A DNA stretch of 64,000 bases from positions 124,001 through 188,000 of the forward strand of contig NZ_FUIA01000019.1 of assembly GCF_900163665.1 (NCBI RefSeq). The letters are read 5' to 3'. Of this stretch, positions 47,371-56,381 are shown one piece after another. The notes below the pieces were generated by a model. The model did not search any database and was not told where the DNA came from. It saw only the letters and a list, made by a program, of their open reading frames with translations. This DNA is from Frigoribacterium sp. JB110. GTDB taxonomy: Bacteria; Actinomycetota; Actinomycetes; Actinomycetales; Microbacteriaceae. Position numbers and translations under genes: made by a program. Within the stretch, counting starts at the first letter, position 1; every line of letters starts with the position of its first letter.

Positions 47371-49728
47371 ATGGCCACGCATCCCGCTGACTCCCACGAC
47401 GCCATCCGCGTCCGCGGCGCGCGCGAGAACAACCTCACCGGTGTCGACGTCGATGTTCCCAAGCGGCGCCTGACCGTCTTCACCGGCGTGTCGGGATCCG
47501 GGAAGAGCTCGTTGGCGTTCGGAACCATCGCCGCTGAGTCGCAGCGGATGATCAACGAGACATACAGCGCGTTCGTGCAAGGGTTCCTGCCGCAGCTCGC
47601 ACGCCCCGAGTTGGACTCGATCGACGGTGTCACCACGGCGATCCTGGTGGACCAGGAGCGCCTCGGCGTGAACATCCGATCGACCGTCGGCACAGTCAGC
47701 GACGCGAACGCGATGCTCCGCACGCTGTTCAGCCGCGTCGGAGAGCCGCAGGTCGGCCCGCCCAATGCGTTCTCGTTCAACACACCCTCGGTGAAGGCAT
47801 CCGGCGCGATCCTCGTCGAGCGAACCGGCAGAGCGAAGCGGGAGCGCGCGTCGTTCACCATGCTCGGGGGCATGTGCCCGGGCTGTGAGGGTACAGGGCG
47901 CGTGTCGGATCTCGATCTCGCACAGCTGTACGACGAGACGAAGTCGATCAACGACGGCGCGATCACGGTTCCGGGCTACAAGCCCGGCGGCTGGTCCGTG
48001 CGCTTCTATGCCGAGTCGGGGTTCTTCGACCCGGACAAGCCGGTACGCGATTTCACCCCGGACGAGCTCGACGCCTTTCTGCACAAGGACGAGACGAAGA
48101 TCAAGCTCAACGGCATCAACATCACGTACGCAGGACTCGTGCCGCAGGTGCGCAAGTCGATGCTGTCGAAGGACAGGGAGGCGATGCAGAGCCACATCCG
48201 CACCTTCGTCGACCGCGCAGTGACCTTCATGTCATGCACGGAATGCGGCGGGACGCGCCTTGCCGAAACCGCGCGATCATCGAAGATCGCCGGCCTCCAC
48301 ATCGGCGAAGCCTGCGCGATGCAGGTCTCCGACCTGCTCGAGTGGGTGCGAGGACTCGACCTCGAGGGAGCCGTCCCGCTGCTGACGGCGCTCGACGATC
48401 TGCTCGCCTCGTTCGTCGACATCGGGCTCGGCTATCTGTCCCTGGAACGTGCATCCGGCACGCTCAGCGGGGGAGAGGCACAGCGCCTGAAGATGATCAA
48501 GCATCTCGGGTCGCCGCTCACCGACGTCACCTACGTGTTCGACGAGCCCACAGCGGGGCTGCATCCGCACGACATCGAGCGGATGAACGACCTGCTCGTG
48601 CAGTTGCGAGACAAGGGCAACACGGTGCTCGTCGTCGAGCACAAGCCGGAGACGATCGCGATCGCCGATCACGTCATCGACATGGGCCCAGGCGCCGGTG
48701 CGCACGGGGGAGAGGTGTGCTTCGCCGGCGACCTCGCCGGCCTGCACGAGAGCGGCACCGTGACAGGACGCCATCTCGGCGACCGTGCCCGCATCAAGCA
48801 CCAGGTGCGTGCGCCGAACGGCGCGATCGAGGTGCGCGGGGCGTCGTCGAACAACCTGCGCGACGTCGACGTGGACGTGCCGCTCGGCGTGCTCGTGGCG
48901 CTGACGGGTGTTGCAGGGTCGGGAAAGAGTTCTCTCGTCGACGAGAAGCTGGCACGGCGCGACGGCGTCGCGTTCGTCGACCAGACGCCGATCAAGGGAT
49001 CGAGCCGGAGCAATCCGGCGACGTACACGGGCCTGCTCGAGTCCATCCGGAAGGCCTTCGCGAAGGCGAACGGCGTCAAGCCTGCCCTGTTCAGCTCGAA
49101 CAGCGAGGGCGCGTGTCCGACGTGCAAGGGGAACGGCACGATCACGACGGAGTTCGGCTTCATGCAGGGGGTGACCACGCCCTGCGAGGACTGCGGCGGG
49201 CGGCGCTTCACCGCGGCCGTGCTCGAGTACCAGTTCGGCGGGAGGAACATCGCCGACGTGCTGGCGCTGCCGATCTCCGACGCGCTGGAATTCTTCTCCT
49301 CAGGCGAGGGGAAGGTACCGGCGGCCGCGAAGATCCTGAAGCGTCTCAACGACGTCGGGATCGGCTACGTCAGCCTCGGTCAAGCACTGTCGACGCTGTC
49401 AGGCGGCGAGAGGCAGCGCCTCAAGCTCGCCGTGCAGATGGGCGACGGCGCAGACGTGTATGTGCTCGATGAGCCGACTACGGGCCTTCATCTGCAGGAT
49501 ATCGAGGCGATGCTGGCGATGCTCGACGAACTCGTCGACTCCGGACACTCGGTGATCGTCCTCGAACACCATCAGGCCGTCATGGCCCACGCCGATTGGA
49601 TCATCGATATGGGCCCGGGTGCAGGTCACGACGGTGGCCGGGTCGTATTCGAAGGGACGCCGGCTCAACTCACCGCAGATGGTTCGACACTGACAGGCAG
49701 ACACCTCGCCGGGTACGTCGCTGAGTGA
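47371..49728 (+). CDS. UvrA-like ABC ATPase (UvrA2/DrrC type)
   Basis: 785 residues, shorter than UvrA (about 950), of the UvrA2 class linked to drug or DNA-damage tolerance. Two ABC cassettes: Walker A GVSGSGKSS near 40 and GVAGSGKSS near 515, signatures LSGGEAQRL and LSGGERQRL, Walker B VFDEPTAGLH and VLDEPTTGLH. Zinc sites CPGC/CTEC and CPTC/CEDC are kept. The UvrB-binding insert seems reduced. ATG has TAGCGT (47359-47364) six bases before, so probably leaderless and independent. Confidence 0.88.
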   Translation: MATHPADSHDAIRVRGARENNLTGVDVDVPKRRLTVFTGVSGSGKSSLAFGTIAAESQRMINETYSAFVQGFLPQLARPELDSIDGVTTAILVDQERLGVNIRSTVGTVSDANAMLRTLFSRVGEPQVGPPNAFSFNTPSVKASGAILVERTGRAKRERASFTMLGGMCPGCEGTGRVSDLDLAQLYDETKSINDGAITVPGYKPGGWSVRFYAESGFFDPDKPVRDFTPDELDAFLHKDETKIKLNGINITYAGLVPQVRKSMLSKDREAMQSHIRTFVDRAVTFMSCTECGGTRLAETARSSKIAGLHIGEACAMQVSDLLEWVRGLDLEGAVPLLTALDDLLASFVDIGLGYLSLERASGTLSGGEAQRLKMIKHLGSPLTDVTYVFDEPTAGLHPHDIERMNDLLVQLRDKGNTVLVVEHKPETIAIADHVIDMGPGAGAHGGEVCFAGDLAGLHESGTVTGRHLGDRARIKHQVRAPNGAIEVRGASSNNLRDVDVDVPLGVLVALTGVAGSGKSSLVDEKLARRDGVAFVDQTPIKGSSRSNPATYTGLLESIRKAFAKANGVKPALFSSNSEGACPTCKGNGTITTEFGFMQGVTTPCEDCGGRRFTAAVLEYQFGGRNIADVLALPISDALEFFSSGEGKVPAAAKILKRLNDVGIGYVSLGQALSTLSGGERQRLKLAVQMGDGADVYVLDEPTTGLHLQDIEAMLAMLDELVDSGHSVIVLEHHQAVMAHADWIIDMGPGAGHDGGRVVFEGTPAQLTADGSTLTGRHLAGYVAE

Positions 49729-49838
49729 GAGACACGTGAGAGACGTGGGCGCGCCGGAGCAGTCGGCCCGCACCGAGCGCCGAAGACTGGTTCCATACAG
49801 TCTTTTACACGTCCCTCACTTGTCGATGGTTATAGCCG

Positions 49839-49852
49839 ATAATGCACATTAT
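49839..49852. promoter_or_regulatory. AT-rich palindrome upstream of methyltransferase gene
   Basis: ATAATG-CA-CATTAT is a perfect 14-base palindrome in an AT-rich patch (49820-49860) before the methyltransferase gene, 90 bases upstream of its start. It looks like an operator for a dimeric regulator; TTGTCG at 49820-49825 may be a -35 but the spacing to a -10 is poor. Confidence 0.45.
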
Positions 49853-49943
49853 GTCAGTTCGAAGTCACGTCGCCTCTTCTCTGACCCTGCAGCCACTGTT
49901 CCCCGCCCATGGGCGTTCGTGCCCTTCGTGCCAGGATCGGTGT

Positions 49944-50729
49944 ATGACCGCAGAACACCTCAGGAAGCAGGACGGCAGCGCCGGTGATGCTGATTACGGT
50001 GTCATCGGGAAGACGTACGCCGACTACCGCCGTCCCGATCCGCGGATCGCGCAAGCCATGTGGGATGCGCTCGGCGATGCGCGTACCGTGCTCAACGTCG
50101 GAGCGGGAGCAGGCAGCTACGAACCCACGGATCGCGACGTGACGGCGATCGAGCCGTCCGCCAGCATGCGCAACCAGCGCCCGATCGTGCTCAGCCGGGC
50201 GATCGATGCAGTTGCCGAGTCGCTGCCGTTCCCGGACAGCTCGTTCGACGCGGCGATGACGACATTCTCCGTCCATCAGTGGGGTGACTTGACCGCCGGG
50301 CTCGCAGAGATTCGACGCGTCACTCGCGGCCCCGTCGTCATCCTGACCTGCGATCCGGACCTACTCGACCGCTTCTGGCTTGCCGAGTACGCACCGAGTG
50401 TCATCTCGACGGAGCGCCGCCGCTACCCGGCCATGTCCCAGCTCGTCGAGGGCTTGGGCGGGACAGTGACCGTGGACCTCGTGCCGATCCCCCTCGACTG
50501 CACCGACGGCTTCAACGAGGCCTACTACGGTCGTCCAGAGGAGCTGCTCGTCGCGGGGGCACGAGCTGCATGCTCGGCCTGGAGCTTTGTCGATCCGACG
50601 CAAGCCGACCAGTACACAGCGGCGCTGCAGACCGCGCTCGATTCCGGCGAATGGGACACCAGGCACGGCGCACTCCGTCAGCAACCGACTTTCGAAGGGT
50701 CACTGGTCATCGTCCGCGCGATGCCGTAG
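49944..50729 (+). CDS. SAM-dependent methyltransferase
   Basis: About 261 residues, class I fold. Motif I is VLNVGAGAGSYEP near residue 50, then AIEPSASM and LPFPDSSFDAAMTTFSVHQW, as in methyltransferase 11/UbiE-like proteins. Start ATG 49944 (MTAEHLRK) is chosen over 49842 because the extra residues look non-homologous. Substrate unknown. Its 3' end overlaps the remnant on the other strand by 23 bases. Confidence 0.8.
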   Translation: MTAEHLRKQDGSAGDADYGVIGKTYADYRRPDPRIAQAMWDALGDARTVLNVGAGAGSYEPTDRDVTAIEPSASMRNQRPIVLSRAIDAVAESLPFPDSSFDAAMTTFSVHQWGDLTAGLAEIRRVTRGPVVILTCDPDLLDRFWLAEYAPSVISTERRRYPAMSQLVEGLGGTVTVDLVPIPLDCTDGFNEAYYGRPEELLVAGARAACSAWSFVDPTQADQYTAALQTALDSGEWDTRHGALRQQPTFEGSLVIVRAMP

Positions 50730-50957
50730 CCGCCATCGTCAGCGTCCCCCACCGATCCGCGCCGTCCCGCTCTTCGTCCTCTGTGTGGTCGCTGATGAAG
50801 CCTGCTCGCGTGAGAGCACGAAGCGACGCTGCATCTGAGGGGCGAACAGTCGCCCGAAACCGTATCCATCCAGCTCGATGAGCTTGCGCCACGACGTGCG
50901 CCAGTGCACCCATAGCTCATCGAGACCACTCCCCGATGGCGTGCTGATTCGAATCAC
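50707..50957 (-). pseudogene. Decayed GNAT acetyltransferase fragment
   Basis: The minus strand holds two pieces in different frames. The first begins at GTG 50957, overlapping the DUF1990 stop (GTGA): VIRISTPSGSGLDELW, like a GNAT N-terminus. The second (50913-50707) reads MGALAHVVAQAHRAGWIRFRATVRPSDAASLRALTRAGF, which is the classic GNAT acetyl-CoA/C-terminal region, but an in-frame TGA precedes it. The middle of the domain is missing, so I read this as a frameshifted and shortened gene rather than two small genes. I cannot exclude a real small protein in the first frame. Confidence 0.6.
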
Positions 50958-51488
50958 ACGTGTCCCGGACGCCACCCGGTGTCGCGCAGCGCGCGCAGGT
51001 AGCGCCGCCGCACGACCAGTTGCGCCACCCGGAGCGCGGGGAACATCGCGCGCCACGGCTGCTGTGGTGAAGGCTTTGTGAGCGAACGCACTGTGAGCAC
51101 GACCTCATCGCCGACCCGAGAGACGATGAAGGCCTCCTCCCCCGACACCGGATGTCCAGGCAGGGTTCGGTACGAGAATCCGACACGCGTGGGCGAGGCA
51201 TGCACGTCGACGACCTCGACCGGCTCTCGGATCGTGATCCCGAGAATACGAAAGGTGATCGTCAGACGCACCCCGGGTTTTGCGGGCTCGTCGCCGCCAA
51301 CGGTGAAGCCACTGCGTGTCTTGACCTTCCAGCGCAGCACGTCTCGCGACACACGACTCCAGACCGCGTCCCCCTGCCCGACGACGGCGGACACTTCCGA
51401 CCGCACGTGGCCGTCGTGTTCGGAAGGCCACACCGCGAGACTCGGATTGGTCATCGTCAGCGTCCCTCACCGATCTGCGCCATCCCGC
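50734..51488. repeat. 37-bp direct repeats flanking the DUF1990 gene
   Basis: Positions 50734-50770 and 51452-51488 are the same 37-base sequence with three differences, 718 bases apart. They enclose nearly the whole DUF1990 gene. On the minus strand the copies lie at the 3' end of the GNAT remnant and between the intact GNAT gene and DUF1990. Confidence 0.75.
50954..51454 (-). CDS. DUF1990 family protein
   Basis: 166 residues of the DUF1990 family, seen in Actinobacteria and plants, function unknown. The segment VGFSYRTLPGHPVSGEEAFIVSR is the family hallmark, and VLRWKVKTRSGFTV opens the domain. No membrane segment. It lies between the GNAT gene (45 bases upstream) and the remnant (overlapping), and is bounded by the direct repeats. 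The genes 52012 to 50707 on the minus strand may form one operon. Confidence 0.85.
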   Translation of the reverse strand: MTNPSLAVWPSEHDGHVRSEVSAVVGQGDAVWSRVSRDVLRWKVKTRSGFTVGGDEPAKPGVRLTITFRILGITIREPVEVVDVHASPTRVGFSYRTLPGHPVSGEEAFIVSRVGDEVVLTVRSLTKPSPQQPWRAMFPALRVAQLVVRRRYLRALRDTGWRPGHV

Positions 51489-51499
51489 GATTCTACGGT

Positions 51500-52012
51500 T
51501 CAGGCCGTGGGCACGCGGTACTTGAACCCGACGTGCGAGTCCGCGAACCCCAGCCGTGTGTAGAAGCGGTGGGCGTCTGAACGCTGAGCGTCGGAAGTGA
51601 GCTGAACGAGATTCGCTTCGAGTGCCGGTGCCGCCGTGTGCATCGTCCAACGCATCATCGCTGCCCCGATCCCTGACGAGCGACGGTCGCTGGCCACCCT
51701 GACCGCCTCGATGAGCAGCCGGGAGCTCCCCCGCCGCGCCATCCCGGGGATCAGCGTCAGCTGCATGGTCGCCACCACCGCATCCCCATCTGTGACGACG
51801 ACGAGCTCGTTGCCCGCATCTTCCAGGATCGCGCGCAGCGCGGCTGCGTAGCGCTCGGTGTCGGAAGGATCCGCGACGTCACCGCGCGAGCTGCTCACCG
51901 GGTCATCGGAGAGCAGGCGCATCAATGCGCCGAGATCTTCCGGAACGGCACGTCTCAGTGTCAGCGGCGAAGCGGGATCGAGCGGGACCGGCAGGTCGAG
52001 AAGTGTCAGCAC
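51500..52012 (-). CDS. GNAT family N-acetyltransferase
   Basis: 170 residues. The acetyl-CoA loop motif is RVASDRRSSGIGAAMMRW (R/Q-x-x-G-x-G/A) and the C-terminal LTSDAQRSDAHRFYTRLGFADSHVGFKY is typical of the family. It is intact, unlike the remnant 800 bases downstream. Substrate unknown. Confidence 0.88.
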   Translation of the reverse strand: MLTLLDLPVPLDPASPLTLRRAVPEDLGALMRLLSDDPVSSSRGDVADPSDTERYAAALRAILEDAGNELVVVTDGDAVVATMQLTLIPGMARRGSSRLLIEAVRVASDRRSSGIGAAMMRWTMHTAAPALEANLVQLTSDAQRSDAHRFYTRLGFADSHVGFKYRVPTA

Positions 52013-52036
52013 TCCCCTATTCTGCTCTGCGGTTGT

Positions 52037-52438
52037 TCACTCCTCGGCACATGGGTCGGATACCGTGAAGCCCAGCTGTCGGGCGACGGCCAGCATGCGG
52101 GCGTCGTGGCTCACGACAACCAAGTCTTCTACGCCCGAACGCAGCGCCGTGGCAACGTGAATCGCGTCAAGTGTGCGCAGGTGCGGCACGATCGCTTCTG
52201 CCTCGGTGAGCACTGCGTGATCGATGGGCACGAGTGCGATGAAGTCGAGCACCTCATCGCGCTCTGCGATCGACATATCCTCCCGGCGAATGAGTCGCGT
52301 CAGCTCGGTCTTCGACAAGCGCGACGAGATGAGGTCTTCTGATTCAGCGGCGTCTTCGAACCACGCGACAGCCTTCGACGAATGCCGGAGCAGGACCCTG
52401 CCGAGCACAGATGTGTCGACGTAGTACGCAGTCACCAC
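52037..52438 (-). CDS. vapC: VapC-type PIN-domain toxin
   Basis: 133-residue PIN nuclease, expected to cleave tRNA or other RNA when freed. The four acidic residues of the metal site are D8, E45, D91 and D112. GTG start overlaps the antitoxin by seven bases, which is typical for these pairs. It is the downstream gene of the pair. Confidence 0.88.
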   Translation of the reverse strand: MVTAYYVDTSVLGRVLLRHSSKAVAWFEDAAESEDLISSRLSKTELTRLIRREDMSIAERDEVLDFIALVPIDHAVLTEAEAIVPHLRTLDAIHVATALRSGVEDLVVVSHDARMLAVARQLGFTVSDPCAEE

Positions 52439-52683
52439 TCCCCCTTCATGTCATCGAGCAGCTCGTCGACGGACTCAGCCGTACGAAGTTCATGCACCGG
52501 CAGGCTGGAGAGTTCCGGCCGACCGGTCCGCTTCGGCGGGATGATCTGCGTTGACGACACAATCGGTTCGATGCGCGCGATCCGGCGGTTGTACGACGTG
52601 ATCGTATACGCCTCCCCTGCCTCAACATCGCGTAGCATCGAAGCCGGATTCTGACGCAGCTCGCGAACGGAAATGGTCTTCAT
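52432..52683 (-). CDS. vapB: Phd/YefM-type antitoxin of the VapBC pair
   Basis: 83 residues. The N-terminal MKTISVRELRQNPASMLRDV is a Phd/YefM DNA-binding and dimerisation domain, and the acidic tail (AESVDELLDDMKGEW) fits the toxin-binding part. ATG 52683 is used since the longer frame lacks homology. The promoter region upstream (52701-52723) carries direct repeats for autoregulation. Confidence 0.85.
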   Translation of the reverse strand: MKTISVRELRQNPASMLRDVEAGEAYTITSYNRRIARIEPIVSSTQIIPPKRTGRPELSSLPVHELRTAESVDELLDDMKGEW

Positions 52684-52702
52684 GCAACCATTCTCGCACG
52701 AT

Positions 52703-52723
52703 ATTCTACATTGATCTACATTT
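52703..52723 (-). promoter_or_regulatory. Promoter/operator of vapBC
   Basis: AT-rich patch with the direct repeat TCTACATT at 52705-52712 and 52715-52722, ten bases apart, overlapping a -10-like TAGAAT (minus, 52703-52708). Ten-base spacing suits one face of the helix and so an antitoxin operator. Confidence 0.6.
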
Positions 52724-52767
52724 GCGATCGATGTCGCCGATAAGGGCACGCTCTCGCAGTGCCGGGC

Positions 52768-53457
52768 TCAGCGCAGAACACCCGCTGCGTCAAGAACCGC
52801 GGTCAGGTCATTCGGAGCGGGTGCATCGCGCGCGATGCGGAGCGCACGCATGCCGGCACTGCGCGCGCCCTCCACATCGTGGAGCGGGTTGTCGCCGACG
52901 AACAGGCACTCCCCCGGCACCACGCCGAGGCGTTCGGCAAGAGCGTCGAACGCGCGGGCATCGGGCTTCTGCACGCCGATCCCCTCCGAGGTGCACACGA
53001 TGTCCACGGCGTCGGCCAGGCCGATGATACTCAGCTTCTCCTTCTGCTGCACCTCGGCACCGTTCGTCAGTACGCCGATCCGGAGCTCCGCCCGGCGAAG
53101 CGCCGCGAGCACCTCAAGCGCCTCCGGGAACGCACGCCAGTGCGTGCGATACATCGCCAGGTACCGGTCGAACATCGCGTCGAGGCCCGCCGCGTCCGCG
53201 GGCACGTCAAGACCGAACACACGCAGCACGCGCACGAGACGCCGGCGCCGCTGTTCCGCGAAAGAGATCTCTCCCCGGCGCCAGCGCTCGAACTCCGTCT
53301 CTTCGGCGGCGGACCAGGCGGCCCGGAACGCCGATGCATCGTCGACGCCGAGGTGCGCGGCGAATGCGTCAGCACCGGCATCTGCTGCACCGCGATGGTC
53401 GAACAGCGTCTCGTCCAGGTCGAAGCCGACCGCCTTGACTGGGCTCACCGCCACCAC
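52768..53457 (-). CDS. HAD-superfamily hydrolase
   Basis: 229 residues of the HAD family with a C1 cap. Motif I is VGFDLDETLFDH (nucleophile Asp), motif II VLTNGAE, motif III with K in VQKPDARAF and motif IV GDNPLHDVEGA. A phosphatase of small metabolites, probably flavin- or sugar-phosphate-like; substrate cannot be assigned. Confidence 0.9.
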   Translation of the reverse strand: MVAVSPVKAVGFDLDETLFDHRGAADAGADAFAAHLGVDDASAFRAAWSAAEETEFERWRRGEISFAEQRRRRLVRVLRVFGLDVPADAAGLDAMFDRYLAMYRTHWRAFPEALEVLAALRRAELRIGVLTNGAEVQQKEKLSIIGLADAVDIVCTSEGIGVQKPDARAFDALAERLGVVPGECLFVGDNPLHDVEGARSAGMRALRIARDAPAPNDLTAVLDAAGVLR

Positions 53458-53497
53458 GGTAGCCCACGCACCCGTCGCTCTTGAGTGATCGATGACG

Positions 53498-53710
53498 TCA
53501 ACGTCCGGAGACTCCCCCGATCACCGCCGAAAGCGGCCGCGGCGCAGCCGAGGCATGTTCGACGACGTCGACGCGCCGTGCTCCGCACACGACGCACGAC
53601 ACGTAGCTGACGGTGCCCACGCTGGTCACGTGCGATGACTGTGTCGCCCACCCGTGCTCGTGCGCCCTCGGTGTTGCTCCGGTGGGGATCTGCTGAAGCT
53701 CTGTTGTCAT
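53498..53710 (-). CDS. Small CxxC protein, hypothetical
   Basis: 70 residues (MTTELQQIPTGATPR...), with a single CxxC (SCVVCGARRVD) that could hold a zinc half-site or form a dimer. ATG at 53710 and the coding-like codon pattern in this frame support it over the overlapping frames. It is divergent from the CGNR gene with a short gap. No function known. Confidence 0.5.
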   Translation of the reverse strand: MTTELQQIPTGATPRAHEHGWATQSSHVTSVGTVSYVSCVVCGARRVDVVEHASAAPRPLSAVIGGVSGR

Positions 53711-53736
53711 GATTCCCAGCGTGGTGTAATGCCGTT

Positions 53737-54255
53737 ATGCATCTCAACCCTTACGGCGAGTACGCGGTTCTGCTCGCAGCGTCCCTGGCGAATGACTGGC
53801 CGGATGATCGCGAACAGATCGAAGAGCGCACGCGCGACTTCGGCATGACGATGGCGTTCGCACGGCGCGATGACGACCATGCACTCACCGGAGCCGTCAT
53901 CGACCGCTGGCTCGCGATCGTCGATGCAGCCGACGAGACCGGGCGTGCGGCCCTGCTCAACCTGGAGATGGCACAGGCATCGGCCTACCCGAGGCTCGTC
54001 GATCACGATGACGAGGGCTGGCACCTGCATTACCGCGACGAGGACCAGTCCCTCGCGCACGTGCTGCACGCGGTGATCAGCGTAGGCACGGCATTCCACC
54101 TCACCACGCGCGGCATGCACCGCCTCGGCAGATGCGCAGCCTCCCCGTGCACGAACGTCGTCGTCGACATCACGCGGAACGGTCGGCAGCGCTACTGCTC
54201 GGTGCGGTGCGCCAATCGAGACGCGGTCAGGCGCCACCGCGCACGAGCCCACTGA
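53737..54255 (+). CDS. CGNR zinc-finger protein
   Basis: 172 residues: an N-terminal helical domain (about 1-120, ABATE/DUF1470-like) and a C-terminal CGNR-type zinc finger with CAASPCTNVVVD and YCSVRCANRDAVRRHRARAH, likely a DNA-binding regulator. TGTAAT (53725-53730) lies six bases before ATG, so leaderless. Terminator follows. Confidence 0.82.
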   Translation: MHLNPYGEYAVLLAASLANDWPDDREQIEERTRDFGMTMAFARRDDDHALTGAVIDRWLAIVDAADETGRAALLNLEMAQASAYPRLVDHDDEGWHLHYRDEDQSLAHVLHAVISVGTAFHLTTRGMHRLGRCAASPCTNVVVDITRNGRQRYCSVRCANRDAVRRHRARAH

Positions 54256-54291
54256 CGCAGCAGCGGCACCCCACTCCCCCACGCCGACACG

Positions 54292-54330
54292 ACTGTGGGC
54301 GGGCGCCTGCACGAGACGCCCGCCCACAGT
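54292..54330. terminator. Bidirectional terminator between CGNR and Rpf genes
   Basis: Arms 54292-54305 and 54317-54330 form a perfect 14-bp stem (ACTGTGGGCGGGCG) with an 11-base loop, between convergent genes. Confidence 0.88.
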
Positions 54331-54344
54331 TCATCCGGACCGGG

Positions 54345-55210
<866 letters not shown>

Positions 55211-55370
55211 AAATCAATTCAGCTCCTTGCCAGGAAGATCACAAGTCAGTAGTGCGCCACGATGTCGGCGATCGTGGCAGTTCCGATGCTCGCCCCTCCC
55301 TCTGTACCAGGCGGCGCGGGGCTCGCATACTGGAGTCATCCCGCACACGATCGATGAAGGAGCCGGCCGG

Positions 55371-55868
55371 ATGGACAGCACTGAGATCGCCAGGATCCTC
55401 AGCCTCCCCTACAGCGAAGAGCTGCTCGCACGCGACATCCTCCGTATGGCGTATGTCGCGAAAGACGGCTCGCCGCGCAACGTGCCGATGGGCTTCGTCT
55501 GGAACGGGACATCGGTCGTCGTGTGCACGACGACGAATGCGCCGAAGCTGCGGCACCTGCGCGAGAACCCGCAGGTCGCGCTCACGATCGATACGGAGGT
55601 CTTCCCGCCGAAGATCCTGCTGATCCGAGGCGACGCCGACCTCGAGCTGGTTGACGGCATCCCGGATGAGTACATGAGCACCAACAACGTCTATTCGATG
55701 ACCGACGAGCAGCGCACCGAGTGGGAGAAGGAGGTGCGCTCGCTGTACAAGCAGATGTATCGCATCACCATCACCCCGACGTGGGCGAAACTCATCGACT
55801 TCGAGACGACGCTTCCGTCAGCCGTGGCGGAACTGATCCAGGAGCGCGCGGCGCGCGAGGGCGGCTGA
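55371..55868 (+). CDS. Pyridoxamine 5'-phosphate oxidase-like flavin protein
   Basis: 165 residues of the split-barrel PNPOx-like family. Typical are the AYVAKDGSPRNVPMGFVW and RENPQVALTIDTE segments. ATG 55371 is preceded by AAGGAG. It probably binds FMN or F420; the substrate is unknown. Divergent from the Rpf gene. Confidence 0.78.
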   Translation: MDSTEIARILSLPYSEELLARDILRMAYVAKDGSPRNVPMGFVWNGTSVVVCTTTNAPKLRHLRENPQVALTIDTEVFPPKILLIRGDADLELVDGIPDEYMSTNNVYSMTDEQRTEWEKEVRSLYKQMYRITITPTWAKLIDFETTLPSAVAELIQERAAREGG

Positions 55869-55943
55869 CGAACTCTCTCCTGCGCCCGGCCACGGCGGTG
55901 TGCCTGTCGCACCGCAGCGATCAGGAATGTCTACGCTGTCGTC

Positions 55944-56342
55944 ATGGTCGACGCTCTCCCTCTCATCCACCACACCGGGTTCTACGCCTCCGACTATGCC
56001 GCCAGCGAGCGGATGTTCACCGCGGCGCTGGCGATGCTGGCCATCGTCCCGATCGAGCGGGAAGACGGGTTCGTCGAGTACGCCCGCGAGGGCACCGACA
56101 CTCCTTCGTTCTGCGTCGAGCGAGCGAAGCGCCCGGATGCCGTCACGAGGCGTGTGCACGTCGCCTTCACCGCGCCGGACCGCGAGTCGGTGCGGCGCTT
56201 CCACGACGCGGCAGTCGCGGCAGGCGCCCGCTCCAAGCACGCGCCCCGCGTCTGGCCCGAGTACGGCGCCTTCTGCGCCTTCCTCCGCGATCCCGACGGC
56301 AACAACATCGAAGCGGTGCACAAGCTGCCGAAGGTGCGCTGA
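55944..56342 (+). CDS. VOC family protein (glyoxalase-like)
   Basis: 132 residues with the VOC fold: IHHTGFYASDYAASERMFTAAL opens the first half (H as possible metal ligand), and FLRDPDGNNIEAVHK ends it with the characteristic Glu. Candidate ligands are H and E, as in glyoxalase/bleomycin-resistance enzymes; function unknown. TACGCT (55932-55937) six bases before ATG suggests leaderless transcription. Confidence 0.82.
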   Translation: MVDALPLIHHTGFYASDYAASERMFTAALAMLAIVPIEREDGFVEYAREGTDTPSFCVERAKRPDAVTRRVHVAFTAPDRESVRRFHDAAVAAGARSKHAPRVWPEYGAFCAFLRDPDGNNIEAVHKLPKVR

Positions 56343-56381
56343 CGGACCGCACCCAGACCGTCCGGTCACGCGCGGGCCCGG

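Noticed and set aside
50739..51056. Calling the 50957-50739 frame an intact small gene
   Set aside because: It begins like a GNAT but the rest has no GNAT match, while the true GNAT C-terminus continues in another frame; a decayed gene fits better.
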